Of a stretch of DNA of 52,031 nt, positions 21,365 through 29,946 are shown one piece after another. The notes under the pieces are model-generated. The model had not been told where the DNA came from and ran no database searches. It saw only the letters and a list, made by a program, of their open reading frames with translations. Position 1 is the stretch's first letter, and the number at the start of each line of letters is the position of its first letter. Source of the stretch: Oscillospiraceae bacterium (lineage in GTDB: Bacteria; Bacillota; Clostridia; Oscillospirales; QAMX01); the NCBI GenBank assembly GCA_015068345.1, contig SVKS01000007.1:1-52031 (forward strand). The letters run 5' to 3'. A program made the translations under genes and the position numbers.

Positions 21365-21397
21365 AGTATAACATAAAGTGTCATCAAAACGGCATCA
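21365..21397 (-). promoter_or_regulatory. Response regulator promoter with OmpR-type tandem site
   Basis: On the minus strand the -10 box is TATACT (21365-21370) and there is no good -35 box. Instead CATCA at 21382-21386 and 21393-21397 (TGATG on the minus strand) form a tandem repeat with 11-base period that ends exactly 11 bases from the -10 box. This is the layout of promoters activated by OmpR-family regulators, suggesting self-activation. Confidence 0.65.
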
Positions 21398-21459
21398 TTT
21401 TTCGACAAATTTCCTGTCGTAAAAATATTTTTTCAAAATTTGCCAAGGTGTTGCCGGTC

Positions 21460-21492
21460 TGATGCCATTTTGATGGATTGCCCGCTTACAAT
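21460..21492 (+). promoter_or_regulatory. FemAB-VanY operon promoter with OmpR-type tandem site
   Basis: TGATG at 21460-21464 and 21471-21475 repeat with an 11-base period. Exactly 11 bases further is the -10 box TACAAT (21487-21492), again without a clear -35 box. The 16-base unit TGATGCCATTTTGATG is the mirror image of the one serving the response regulator, with one base changed. Confidence 0.65.
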
Positions 21493-21513
21493 ATAGACAA
21501 AGGAGGTAACCCC

Positions 21514-22521
21514 ATGATCGAATACCTTACCCTGCAAAATCCCCGGGAACTGGATCTTTTCGTGGCTTCTCACACTCGGGGACACTACATGCAAACCGCC
21601 GCTTACGGCAAAAGCCGCTCCGATTACCACTGGAGTTGTGTGGTTTTGCGAAATGATAACGGCGAAATCTATGCCTCCATAGCACTCCTCTCCCGCAAAA
21701 TCCGCATGACCCCTTGCCGAATTTTTTACGCTCCCCGGGGACCGGTTTTCTCGAATCTTACGGAATTCAAAGAGATCTGCACTGCCGCCCGGGATTACTG
21801 CCATCAGCAGGGGGGATACCTTTTACGAATGGATCCTCCCATCCTGGAGAACGACCCAATTTACCCCCATCAAATCCGGAATATGGGCTTTCATATTGAT
21901 CCCCGGGACGACTATTCTGCTTACCAACCCCGGCACGTTTATCAGCTGTCTCTTTTGGGCAAAAGCGAGGACAAGCTTCTTGCCTCCTTTCACCCTAAAA
22001 CCCGCTATAATATCCGCCTGGCCAGCCGCCGGGGTCTTGTCATTCGGGACGGAAATCGGCGGGACCTGCCCATCTTCCACGCCATGATGCGGGAAACCGC
22101 CGCCCGGGACGGATTTCAACCCCGTCCCATAACCTTCTTTGACGATCTTCTCACCGCCATGGGCTCCAACGCCAGCCTTCTGTTGGCTGAAAAAGATGGA
22201 AACGTATTGGCGGGAGCCATTCTGATCGTCCTTGGTAACAAAGCTTGGTACGCCTTCGGCTGTTCCTTTGATGCCGGACGTTCCAATATGCCAAACCACC
22301 TTCTGCAATGGGAAATGATACGTCGTGCACGATGGTTTGGTTGCTCTCTCTTTGACCTGCGCGGGGTTGAGGGGTTACCCTCGCCTCTCAACCCTGCCTA
22401 CGGTCTTCACCACTTCAAGCAAGGCTTCGGATCCCACTTCGTCTCTTATCTGGGACAGATGGATCTTCCCCTTCGCCCCGGGTGGTATTTCTTTATTCAA
22501 ACCCTCCATCGCTTCCTGTAA
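21514..22521 (+). CDS. FemAB-family peptidoglycan bridge aminoacyltransferase
   Basis: A 336-residue member of the FemABX group, which adds amino acids from aminoacyl-tRNA to the side chain of peptidoglycan precursors at the inner face of the membrane. The fold shows as two GNAT-like halves: FYAPRGPVF near residue 73, the substrate region LLASFHPKTRYNIRLASRRG near residue 160, and LAGAILIVLGNKAWYAFGCS near residue 230 with FDLRGVEG and HFKQGFGS near the end. The long coiled-coil arm of FemA is absent. The ATG has a perfect AAGGAGGT. It leads an operon with the carboxypeptidase, divergent from the VanRS-like system. Confidence 0.88.
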   Translation: MIEYLTLQNPRELDLFVASHTRGHYMQTAAYGKSRSDYHWSCVVLRNDNGEIYASIALLSRKIRMTPCRIFYAPRGPVFSNLTEFKEICTAARDYCHQQGGYLLRMDPPILENDPIYPHQIRNMGFHIDPRDDYSAYQPRHVYQLSLLGKSEDKLLASFHPKTRYNIRLASRRGLVIRDGNRRDLPIFHAMMRETAARDGFQPRPITFFDDLLTAMGSNASLLLAEKDGNVLAGAILIVLGNKAWYAFGCSFDAGRSNMPNHLLQWEMIRRARWFGCSLFDLRGVEGLPSPLNPAYGLHHFKQGFGSHFVSYLGQMDLPLRPGWYFFIQTLHRFL

Positions 22522-22542
22522 CCTAACCGAAAGGAGTGCCCC

Positions 22543-23340
22543 ATGGTCGAGCAAGCCCGCCCTCTTCCCAAAGGAAAGAAAAAAAGAAAAAAGCAAATTC
22601 CGCTTTCCCTGCCTCGCTGGGTCTGGCTTTCCCTTGGGCTATTCCTTTTTATTCTTCTCTTGCTTTTGGTTCGTCCAAAGGAGCCAAAATTAACTACCAT
22701 CTCCTTTCTTACCGGAGAGAAGGCCATCCCTGCCGATGTGCAAAAGGTCTCCTCCTCCCACTCTGTTGGTTCGTCCCAATGGAATCTGATACTGGTGAAC
22801 CGATGGCATACCCTGCCGGAAGGGTTTCAGGTGGAATTGACGCAGCTTCGAAATAACCATGCCATTGACTCCCGGGCTTACCCCGACCTGCAGGACATGA
22901 TGGACGATATGCGCACCCAAGGACTTTCTCCCTTGATCTGTTCCTCCTACCGCACCACCGCCGACCAGGAAAAGCTGTTTACCGATCAAACCCAAAAGCA
23001 GCTTGCCCAGGGACTTTCCCAAAAGGACGCCCAGACGGAAGCCGCTCTGCTGGTGGCTCTTCCGGGTACCAGCGAACACCAAACCGGCCTGGCGGTGGAC
23101 ATTGTGGACACCTCCTACCAGCTTCTGGAAACCGATCAGGAGAATACTCCGGTCCAAATCTGGCTCCACCGGAATGCCTGGCAATACGGCTTCATTCTGC
23201 GTTACCCCCGGGGAAAGACCCAGCTCACCGGCAAATCTTACGAGCCCTGGCACTATCGCTACGTGGGTAAAGATGTCGCCCGGGAGATCCACCAAAGCGG
23301 GCTCTGCCTGGAGGAATACCTGAACGACACCCATAGCTGA
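22543..23340 (+). CDS. D-alanyl-D-alanine carboxypeptidase, VanY/M15 family
   Basis: A 265-residue cell wall peptidase with a basic cytoplasmic tail (residues 1-24) and one membrane anchor (about 25-43); the catalytic domain faces outward. The zinc site is complete: SEHQTGLAVD gives His179 and Asp186, and EPWHYRY gives the catalytic Glu234 and His237. SSYRTTADQ near residue 135 is the conserved substrate motif. It would remove terminal D-Ala from stem peptides. The gene starts 21 bases after FemAB. The pair with VanRS-like regulation resembles wall-remodelling or glycopeptide-response modules, but no vanHAX genes are present. Confidence 0.92.
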   Translation: MVEQARPLPKGKKKRKKQIPLSLPRWVWLSLGLFLFILLLLLVRPKEPKLTTISFLTGEKAIPADVQKVSSSHSVGSSQWNLILVNRWHTLPEGFQVELTQLRNNHAIDSRAYPDLQDMMDDMRTQGLSPLICSSYRTTADQEKLFTDQTQKQLAQGLSQKDAQTEAALLVALPGTSEHQTGLAVDIVDTSYQLLETDQENTPVQIWLHRNAWQYGFILRYPRGKTQLTGKSYEPWHYRYVGKDVAREIHQSGLCLEEYLNDTHS

Positions 23341-23447
23341 TACCCTTCTTTCCCTGTGATTCTGCACGTTTCTCTTCTTGACGTTCCTTTCTGAATCCAT
23401 TCCTTTTCTGTTCCTCCACACCGACGCAGAGTCACAGAGATATTTTG

Positions 23448-23479
23448 AAAACACCGGACTTTTCCGTCCGGTGTTTTTT
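23448..23479 (+). terminator. Terminator after the VanY-type gene
   Basis: AAAACACCGGAC pairs with GTCCGGTGTTTT around a six-base loop, followed by more T residues. Confidence 0.88.
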
Positions 23480-23498
23480 ATGGATACCCACTAAAAAA

Positions 23499-23527
23499 TT
23501 GCTTTTCCCAATAAAATGTTTTATAAT
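23499..23527 (+). promoter_or_regulatory. Promoter of the GH13 gene
   Basis: TTGCTT (23499-23504), 17 bases, TATAAT (23522-23527). Confidence 0.75.
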
Positions 23528-23565
23528 AGAGGAACTTCCCATACCTTCCCAAGGAGGATCACATC

Positions 23566-24924
23566 ATGAAATTTCAGGCCGTCACCACCCCCGATTGGCT
23601 GGCGCGGAATGCCATTTACCAGATCAATCCCCGCACGTTTTCGCCGGAGGGCACCATTGCTGCCATTACCAAAACCCTCCCCGAACTGAAGGGAATGGGG
23701 TTCAACATCATCTACCTGTGCCCCATTTTTGAAGAAGACCCTTCGGAAGACCGGGCCAACTGGAGCATTCGTCAAAAGAGATCGGAAACCAACAACCCCA
23801 AAAATCCCTACCGAATGAACGATTATTTCAAAATCGACGAGGAATACGGCACATTGGAGGATTTGCGGGAACTAATCGACACCGCCCACGCCATGGATAT
23901 GCGGGTCCTTCTGGATCTGGTTTATCTGCACATCGGCCCCAACGCCCCCATTCTGAAACGGCATCCCGAATTTGCCAAGCAGGACGAGGATGGCAATACT
24001 CTCCTGACCCAATGGTTCTTCCCCCATCTGGATTTCACCTGTCCGGGACTTCGGGAATATCTTTGGAGCAATATGGTCTTCTACGTGGGCGAGTTGGATG
24101 CCGACGGCTTCCGCTGCGACGTGGGAGACAGGGTTCCCATCGACTTTTGGAACGAAGGCCGCCGCAGAATCCAGGCCATCAAGCCCGATGCGGTACTCAT
24201 CAACGAAGGGCGCAACTGGGACTATCTCCTTACTGGGTTTGACGCCAGCTACTTCTTCTGGTGGCACGAGACCCTCTACTCCATTTTTGGCGGTGTATCG
24301 AATGGTATCAGCGGTCAAAAACCCTCCACCTCTCTGGACGAGCTGCGCCGTGGCTCCACCCCAGAAAACTTTCCGGCGGGCGGACTGCTCCTGCGGGATA
24401 TCGACAACCACGACACCGTTACCGACTGGCCTGTCCGTATTGAGCGCGCAGCAGGACATGACGGTATGGAATTGATCGAAGTGATCAACTACCTCATTGA
24501 TGGCATTCCCATGGTGTACTGCGGCAATGAGCTCGCAGACGAGACCAATCTGAGCATGTTCGCCAACCGCTTCCACATGGGCAAATTTGAGGTCACCGAC
24601 CGCAATATCGCAGGGGAAGCATACAGCATCCGTCGCCAGGAGATCATGAAAACCCTCAATCGCATGAAACAGGAAAACGATGTTCTCCACTACGGTAAGA
24701 CCGTTTGGCTCCCCAACAGCGCCGATGACAAAGTTCTTTCCTTCACCCGTGATCACAAGGGAAATAAAATTACCCTCATCGGCAACGTGACTACCGAGCC
24801 GCTGACCGTAACAGTGGATACCGATCTGGGAGACCGCATCCTGATGAGCCGTGGCGGAAGCCTCCGGGACAATGCCGTTTTCCTGGAAGGGCACGGTTAT
24901 CTGGTACTGGAACATACTGCCTAA
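23566..24924 (+). CDS. Alpha-amylase family (GH13) glycosidase
   Basis: A 452-residue enzyme with the GH13 (beta/alpha)8 barrel. Starting motif IYQINPRTF near residue 17 is typical. The nucleophile is Asp185 in DGFRCDVG, the acid/base is Glu214 in LINEGRNWD, and the transition-state stabiliser is Asp283 in RDIDNHD. A short beta domain closes the protein. No signal peptide, so it works on imported oligosaccharides. It could be an alpha-glucosidase, a maltogenic amylase or a phosphorylase-like member; the sequence does not decide. AAGGAGG precedes the ATG. Monocistronic. Confidence 0.9.
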   Translation: MKFQAVTTPDWLARNAIYQINPRTFSPEGTIAAITKTLPELKGMGFNIIYLCPIFEEDPSEDRANWSIRQKRSETNNPKNPYRMNDYFKIDEEYGTLEDLRELIDTAHAMDMRVLLDLVYLHIGPNAPILKRHPEFAKQDEDGNTLLTQWFFPHLDFTCPGLREYLWSNMVFYVGELDADGFRCDVGDRVPIDFWNEGRRRIQAIKPDAVLINEGRNWDYLLTGFDASYFFWWHETLYSIFGGVSNGISGQKPSTSLDELRRGSTPENFPAGGLLLRDIDNHDTVTDWPVRIERAAGHDGMELIEVINYLIDGIPMVYCGNELADETNLSMFANRFHMGKFEVTDRNIAGEAYSIRRQEIMKTLNRMKQENDVLHYGKTVWLPNSADDKVLSFTRDHKGNKITLIGNVTTEPLTVTVDTDLGDRILMSRGGSLRDNAVFLEGHGYLVLEHTA

Positions 24925-24930
24925 AATACA

Positions 24931-24966
24931 CAACATCGCCGGGCATGCCGCCCGGCGATGTTGGGG
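24931..24966. terminator. Hairpin between GH13 and SDR genes
   Basis: CAACATCGCCGGGC pairs with GCCCGGCGATGTTG around a five-base loop. On the minus strand a TGTATTTTAG tail follows; on the plus strand the T run is weak. It probably serves both convergent genes. Confidence 0.7.
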
Positions 24967-24970
24967 TTGT

Positions 24971-25801
24971 TTACTTCTTCTTTTTGAATTCCTTCATGCC
25001 GTTGGTGCTGCCGCCGTCGCACAGGACGTCCACACCCGCAAGATAGCCGTTGCGTTCATCCGCCACAGTGGCCAGGGCGTAGCCCAGTTCCTCGGGTTTA
25101 CCCATTCTCTCCTCGGCGGAGAAGCCGATGAGCATACCGCCGTCTTCCTTTTCCAGGTTGCCCATGTCGGTGGCAATAAGTCCTGGGCTCAAGGAGACCA
25201 CGCGAATACCCTTGGGGCCATATTCGTAAGCGCACTTTTGGGCGTACCAGATCACGAAGTTCTTGGAAATGGAGTAGGCAAGACCCTTTCTTTGATATTC
25301 GCCCTTGGCCATGCCGGAGCGCTTCACAATTTTTTGGAGGAATACTTCCTCATTGGTTTCGGCCAGGGGGTACACCTTCTTGGGGATAATGAAGGAGGGC
25401 AGGATATAGGCCGAGTTGGAGGACACGTCCACAATGACACTGCCGGGTTTCATCACCTTGGAAAATTCCTGGTTGATGTACACCGTGCCCAGGGCATTGA
25501 TGCGAAGGATCCCTTCCGGGGTACCCTTCATGGCCGGGGAAACCCCTGCCGAGTTGATTACGTTTTTGATTTCACCAAGGCCGGCGGCAAATTCCACCAG
25601 CTCCTTGACGCTTTCCCGTTTGCTGGTATCGCAAGTTTTGGCATAGGCGGTAAAGCCCAGACTTTCCAGCTCCGCCACAGCCCCTTCCAGCTTGCTCATG
25701 GTGCGGCCCGAAAGGACGATGATCTTATCCTTGGGCATGAATTTTGCGGCTTCCAGACCCATTCCGCTGCCGCCTCCGGTGATGACACATACGTTTGCCA
25801 T
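24971..25801 (-). CDS. Short-chain dehydrogenase/reductase
   Basis: A 276-residue NAD(P)-dependent SDR. The cofactor loop is TGGGSGMG at residues 8-15, the structural NSAG motif is near residue 83, the catalytic serine lies in DVSSNSAY near residue 125, and the YxxxK pair is YSISK near residue 176. The insertion between serine and tyrosine is longer than in classical SDRs, about 50 residues. The C-terminus LAGVDVLCDGGSTNG is typical. Its lysine-rich tail is unusual. Substrate unknown. It has its own promoter and AAAGGAGT site. Confidence 0.9.
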   Translation of the reverse strand: MANVCVITGGGSGMGLEAAKFMPKDKIIVLSGRTMSKLEGAVAELESLGFTAYAKTCDTSKRESVKELVEFAAGLGEIKNVINSAGVSPAMKGTPEGILRINALGTVYINQEFSKVMKPGSVIVDVSSNSAYILPSFIIPKKVYPLAETNEEVFLQKIVKRSGMAKGEYQRKGLAYSISKNFVIWYAQKCAYEYGPKGIRVVSLSPGLIATDMGNLEKEDGGMLIGFSAEERMGKPEELGYALATVADERNGYLAGVDVLCDGGSTNGMKEFKKKK

Positions 25802-25849
25802 AGTCGCTGACTCCTTTTCTTTTTATGGTCCTTGCTCTTCTTCAGAGAA

Positions 25850-25878
25850 AGTATACCAAATCCATGTGGGAATTGCAA
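25850..25878 (-). promoter_or_regulatory. Promoter of the SDR gene
   Basis: On the minus strand TTGCAA (25873-25878), 17 bases, TATACT (25850-25855). Confidence 0.7.
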
Positions 25879-25901
25879 GCAGGGATACCGTCTTTTCGCT
25901 T

Positions 25902-28214
25902 TTACGCACCCTCGTATCGGCTGATAACCTCCAGCTGGGACTCCCTGCCCAGTTGTACAAACTGAATACTGAAGCCACCAATACGTATGATCAGATCCTG
26001 ATGGCTTTCCGGATGTTCCATTGCATCCCTCAGTTCCTCCGGATTGGCGGAGGTCACCTGAAGCATCTGCCCGCCGCTTTGGAAGAAAGTACGTATCATA
26101 GCGGCGGTATTTTGCCGCATTTCGGCAGTTTCCAAAAGACTCCGGGGCAGCGTCAGATTCAGGGTGGTACCCCCCACCCCCTTTTCCAGGGGCAGCTTAC
26201 TCACCGAATTGAGCATGGCGGTGATCCCCTCCCGATCCGCACCGGGACGGGGTCCCATGGTATTTCCGAAGGGTTCCCCGGCAAACCGGCCGTCCGGCAT
26301 GGCTCCGGTGGTAAGACCCATCACCGTCCCGCCCTCCAAAAGAGAACAAGCTCCGATGAATACGTCCCCCCGAATGGATTTGTATTTCCCTATTAGGCTC
26401 CAGAAATCGTCCAGTACCCGGCGGGCCATTTCGTCAGCCTTCGGGTCGTCATTTCCAAACTTAGGGGCATGATGCAGGAGCATTTGCCGCAACTCCTCAT
26501 ATCCCTCAAAATTGGCGTCCAGAGCTTGCATGAGTTCGGTTTTGGATATTTTCTTCTCTTCAAATACCAGCTTTTTGATAGCAGTAAGGGAATCCGCCAC
26601 CACTGCAAGACCGCCGGTTTCCACCACACCGTAGTTGTAGATGGGGCCGCCGGCGTCGTGATTTTTCCCCTTTTCCAGACATCCCTCGGTGAAGGGCGTC
26701 TTCACCAATTTGGAGAAGTTGGCCGCCCGAATCTCCTGTCCTCTATCGCATAGTTTCAGGAAAATATCGGTGAAATGGGCCAGTTGTTTATAATAGGCCT
26801 CGTAAAAGGCTTCGAAATCCCCGAACTCCGTAAATTCTCCGGTGGAAAGACCCACCTGAATATCCGGGCTTCGGCGGCTCCTGCCGTTATACAGGGTAAA
26901 TTCCAATATCTTTGCCAGGTTGAATACCCCGTCTTCGCACCCAAAATTGCTTTTACCGGGAATTTCGATCTCCTGGCACCCAAGCTCGCTATAATCCCGG
27001 GCATCTTTCAGGGGAACCCCGATTTGGGTCAACCCCCGGATCACGGTATCATCCCCCACCACCGTGGGATCGGACATACCTTCCTTCCACATCTTGATGG
27101 CCAGATCGAGAATTTCGGGCTCCATCCTATCGTGAATACGAAGCGACATTCTGGGATGGGTGTCGTGGATACTCCGCAGCACCTGCAGGAGCAGATAGGA
27201 CAGCTCGTTTGTGGCGTCGCTGCCATCCTCCGGCTTAACACCCCCCAGGGTCAGGTTGTGAACTCCGTTTTCAAAAATCTTGAAAACCAGGGAAGTGATA
27301 ACCTCCTCGGTGGACACCACGTCCCCTTCGGTTTTAGAGGTCAGGTAGAAGGAATACAGGTATTGATCCATCCGACCAACACAGTCCACCCAATCCCACA
27401 GGGAAAGGGTCCACACAAGCTGGGCCGCCTGGTAAAGGGTTTCCGGTTTCTTATGGGCTACAAAGGCACAGTTTACGGCAATTTCCCGGTACCAGCGCTT
27501 CTGCTCCCCTTCCGATTCAGCTTCGGCAAGCTCCGAAGCTTTCTGGCTGTACTGCATCAGCCAGTCCGACATGCCACGGATAATAATCCGGCAGGCTTCG
27601 TACAAATCAGCGGACTCCCCACCATTCTTTTCGGCACACTTGTCAATATACCCAAACATCCCGTCCAATCCATATTCCAACAAGCGGGGGTAGCTGGGAA
27701 TGGTATGCCCCTGGTAGCCACCGGCACTAAAAAGGTATTCCTTGTTCATGGCCCTCCACTGGGCAGTCCCCAAAAGAGCTCGAGCTTCATCGAAAATATG
27801 CTCCTCATCCAGGGGCTCCATCTGCCGCCGCAGGGCTTCCAGTTTTTCCTTCTCTGTCCCTTCCGTCCCGACGATTTCTTCCCGAAGTCCATCGGTCATG
27901 ACACCCCAATGAAAATGCTCGATATTGGGATAGCGGGGGCGGGTAATTCCCACCAATGCCTCCCCCGGAAAAATCACCACCGGCGTCACCAACCAGGACC
28001 GAACGATGGCACAGGCCTCCTTGATCACGTAGGGAGCATCGGCCATTTCACAAAACACATCCCGGAAGGGATCCTTCCCATCGGTAGATACCGGGCTGGT
28101 ATTGGTATCTTCCCGCAAACGATTTGGCTTGACCCGGGATCGAATCGCTCGGTACACTTTCTCCATTCGGGGGGAAAATACCAGTTTTTCTTCGATTGAC
28201 CGATAATCTTTCAT
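25902..28214 (-). CDS. Glycyl radical enzyme of unknown specificity
   Basis: A 770-residue member of the pyruvate formate-lyase/dehydratase superfamily. The C-terminal radical loop is RIGGFSIQFVQLGRESQ, with Gly747 the likely radical site, and ends 23 residues before the C-terminus. The active-site loop is SELGCQEIEIPGKSNFG, giving thiyl Cys413 and the general base Glu415, as in dehydratase and decarboxylase members (GCxE) rather than in pyruvate formate-lyase (double Cys). GCQE differs from the usual GCVE or GCIE. No radical SAM activase is in the window, so activation must come from elsewhere. The ATG overlaps the stop of the M14 gene (ATGA). Strictly anaerobic chemistry; the substrate cannot be told. 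Confidence 0.9.
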   Translation of the reverse strand: MKDYRSIEEKLVFSPRMEKVYRAIRSRVKPNRLREDTNTSPVSTDGKDPFRDVFCEMADAPYVIKEACAIVRSWLVTPVVIFPGEALVGITRPRYPNIEHFHWGVMTDGLREEIVGTEGTEKEKLEALRRQMEPLDEEHIFDEARALLGTAQWRAMNKEYLFSAGGYQGHTIPSYPRLLEYGLDGMFGYIDKCAEKNGGESADLYEACRIIIRGMSDWLMQYSQKASELAEAESEGEQKRWYREIAVNCAFVAHKKPETLYQAAQLVWTLSLWDWVDCVGRMDQYLYSFYLTSKTEGDVVSTEEVITSLVFKIFENGVHNLTLGGVKPEDGSDATNELSYLLLQVLRSIHDTHPRMSLRIHDRMEPEILDLAIKMWKEGMSDPTVVGDDTVIRGLTQIGVPLKDARDYSELGCQEIEIPGKSNFGCEDGVFNLAKILEFTLYNGRSRRSPDIQVGLSTGEFTEFGDFEAFYEAYYKQLAHFTDIFLKLCDRGQEIRAANFSKLVKTPFTEGCLEKGKNHDAGGPIYNYGVVETGGLAVVADSLTAIKKLVFEEKKISKTELMQALDANFEGYEELRQMLLHHAPKFGNDDPKADEMARRVLDDFWSLIGKYKSIRGDVFIGACSLLEGGTVMGLTTGAMPDGRFAGEPFGNTMGPRPGADREGITAMLNSVSKLPLEKGVGGTTLNLTLPRSLLETAEMRQNTAAMIRTFFQSGGQMLQVTSANPEELRDAMEHPESHQDLIIRIGGFSIQFVQLGRESQLEVISRYEGA

Positions 28215-29260
28215 ACGATTTCCTCTTTTCCGTGCTTTTTCCGCACAAAACGACACACTTCAATCAACAAAAGCCGGTGGGCCAGGTAAATCTGGTCGTA
28301 GGTACAACCGGGCCGGTCAGCTTCCACAAGGCCCTGATTGGATTCGTAGGTCACGGCGGGTTCTCCGCAGGCGTGGTGCATGGCCGAAACCAAATTGAAG
28401 GCGGTGGGCGGGTCGGCCTGTTCTTCCTTCCTGTCGGGCATGAAGTAATAGGGCAGATTCTCCTCCAAATGCCTCTCCTCCACCCGTCGGCTCAGTTCCA
28501 GTGCTTCCCCCATGGCCTTGCCGGACGCATAGGTCGGTGGAATGATGTGGTCGGGACTGTTATCCCCACCGTGGAGCAAGATGGAAAAGTCGGGGACTTC
28601 CTGCCGGCAAACATCCAGCAAAAGCTGGGTTTCGGCGGAAAGCTTTCCACCCAAAAAATCCTCGTGCATCATATTGATGCCGTCGTCATTGAAGTAGCTT
28701 CCCAGATAAGAAACGTGGTCCTTAATGGGGTGTACCAGCTTGCATCCCGGCCAACCACACAGGCTTCCGTCCTTCCAGGCTCCTTGGCAGTAGTAACGCA
28801 GGTCGTGGAAGCTTCTTCCCACAAAGCTGTCAAAGGGTACCCGGGCCCGTCCATCGGGATTTGCCAGGGGAATCAGAATCAAATGCAGCCCTTCACAGGC
28901 TTCCACCAATTCGGGATAAGCATCCCCGGCGTAGTCGGTTCCGGTTTCCAGGAGCTTGATCAAATTCAGGATGGCAGAAGTTCCCTCCACCTCTCCTCCG
29001 TGTACTGCCCCCACCAGGAACACTGTAGGAATATAGTCTTCCCCGGTTTTATCGGCATAGGCTTGATAACTCTTGCCACCCAGAGCACTGGAAAGGTTGG
29101 CCTTTCCCCGCACCAGGTTGCTTTTTCCATATTCCACCATATAGATGGGTCTTCCCCCCGCCGAGTAGGCGGGAATGGATACCCGTCCCTTTTTCACCAA
29201 ATCACAGGTTTCGGCCACATCCTCCGGCCGGGTTTTCCAATAAACAGGCATGGTCTGCAT
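28211..29260 (-). CDS. M14-family zinc carboxypeptidase
   Basis: A 349-residue metallopeptidase without signal peptide. Zinc ligands come from GAVHGGEVEG near residue 88 (HxxE) and a later histidine, probably in LLHGGDNS near residue 230. NPDGRAR near residue 132 is the substrate-binding motif, and ESNQG near the end holds a candidate catalytic glutamate. The start at 29260 is set by AGGAGGGAGGA upstream and by the promoter, which lies further upstream. It is the first gene of a two-gene operon with the glycyl radical enzyme. It may free an amino acid or amide that the radical enzyme then uses, which is inference. Confidence 0.87.
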   Translation of the reverse strand: MQTMPVYWKTRPEDVAETCDLVKKGRVSIPAYSAGGRPIYMVEYGKSNLVRGKANLSSALGGKSYQAYADKTGEDYIPTVFLVGAVHGGEVEGTSAILNLIKLLETGTDYAGDAYPELVEACEGLHLILIPLANPDGRARVPFDSFVGRSFHDLRYYCQGAWKDGSLCGWPGCKLVHPIKDHVSYLGSYFNDDGINMMHEDFLGGKLSAETQLLLDVCRQEVPDFSILLHGGDNSPDHIIPPTYASGKAMGEALELSRRVEERHLEENLPYYFMPDRKEEQADPPTAFNLVSAMHHACGEPAVTYESNQGLVEADRPGCTYDQIYLAHRLLLIEVCRFVRKKHGKEEIV

Positions 29261-29288
29261 CGCAAATCCTCCCTCCTCTTTTAGGGTG

Positions 29289-29317
29289 ATTATACCACGC
29301 GGAGATTCCCTCGTCAA
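29289..29317 (-). promoter_or_regulatory. Promoter of the M14-glycyl radical enzyme operon
   Basis: On the minus strand TTGACG (29312-29317), 17 bases, TATAAT (29289-29294). Confidence 0.8.
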
Positions 29318-29327
29318 TCTGATTCCC

Positions 29328-29356
29328 TTGCGTTTCGTCAATGGTTTTGCTATAAT
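29328..29356 (+). promoter_or_regulatory. Promoter of the cytidine deaminase-like gene
   Basis: TTGCGT (29328-29333), 17 bases, TATAAT (29351-29356). It is divergent from the M14 promoter, 11 bases from its -35 box. Confidence 0.75.
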
Positions 29357-29415
29357 AGGCCCAACGGGAGCAGATATCCTGTCCCGCCATTTTGGATGAA
29401 AGCGAGGCGCATGGT

Positions 29416-29853
29416 ATGAGCGACCTGGAAATCGGATTACAGATGTACCAAAAAGCCACCGATTTCGTAAATAAGCGATTCCCCAGCGGTTGGGGCGGCT
29501 GTGCCGTGGTCTACACAGAGGACGGACAATTTTTGATTTCGGTGGCGTTGGAATCCTTCAATGCAGCTTCCGGCTTGTGTATGGAAACAGGTGCCATGTG
29601 CGAAGCGCAAAAATTCAATTTGCGGATCACCCACTCCCTGTGCGTTTCCAGGGACAGCGAAACCGAAGAGCTGAAAATTCTGACAGCCTGCGGGATCTGC
29701 CAGGAACGGTTCCGTTATTGGGGTGGCAGCGTCAAAATTGCCGTCACAAACCCGCAGAATAGGCTCCTATTCAAAACCTTAGACGAGTTATCGCAATATT
29801 ATTGGGGCAACGCCTTCCCGAAAGAGGAATGGGAAACCTACGATAACCAGTAG
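29416..29853 (+). CDS. Cytidine deaminase-like zinc protein (blasticidin deaminase type)
   Basis: A 145-residue member of the cytidine deaminase fold. The catalytic CxE motif appears as Cys55-Met-Glu57, and the second zinc motif is TACGICQE with Cys92 and Cys95, where most relatives have PCxxC; here the proline is alanine. It would deaminate a cytosine-type base, nucleoside or a nucleoside antibiotic. The ATG at 29416 has GAGG eight bases upstream; a TTG at 29392 is an alternative with no good ribosome site. Transcribed alone, divergent from the peptidase operon. Confidence 0.82.
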   Translation: MSDLEIGLQMYQKATDFVNKRFPSGWGGCAVVYTEDGQFLISVALESFNAASGLCMETGAMCEAQKFNLRITHSLCVSRDSETEELKILTACGICQERFRYWGGSVKIAVTNPQNRLLFKTLDELSQYYWGNAFPKEEWETYDNQ

Positions 29854-29946
29854 GAATTCCTGTTGTTTCCATTTGAATTTCACGAATAGATAAGGGGATT
29901 ACGCTCAACTAAAGGCTAAGATGCCATCCCATCGTAATAAACAAAT

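Noticed and set aside
26775-28199. A 474-codon open frame opposite the glycyl radical enzyme
   Set aside because: It has no family match and no ribosome site; the opposite strand has full motifs.
29261-29341. Extended TTG start of the M14 peptidase
   Set aside because: The extension runs through and beyond the gene's own -10 and -35 boxes; a strong ribosome site marks the ATG at 29260.
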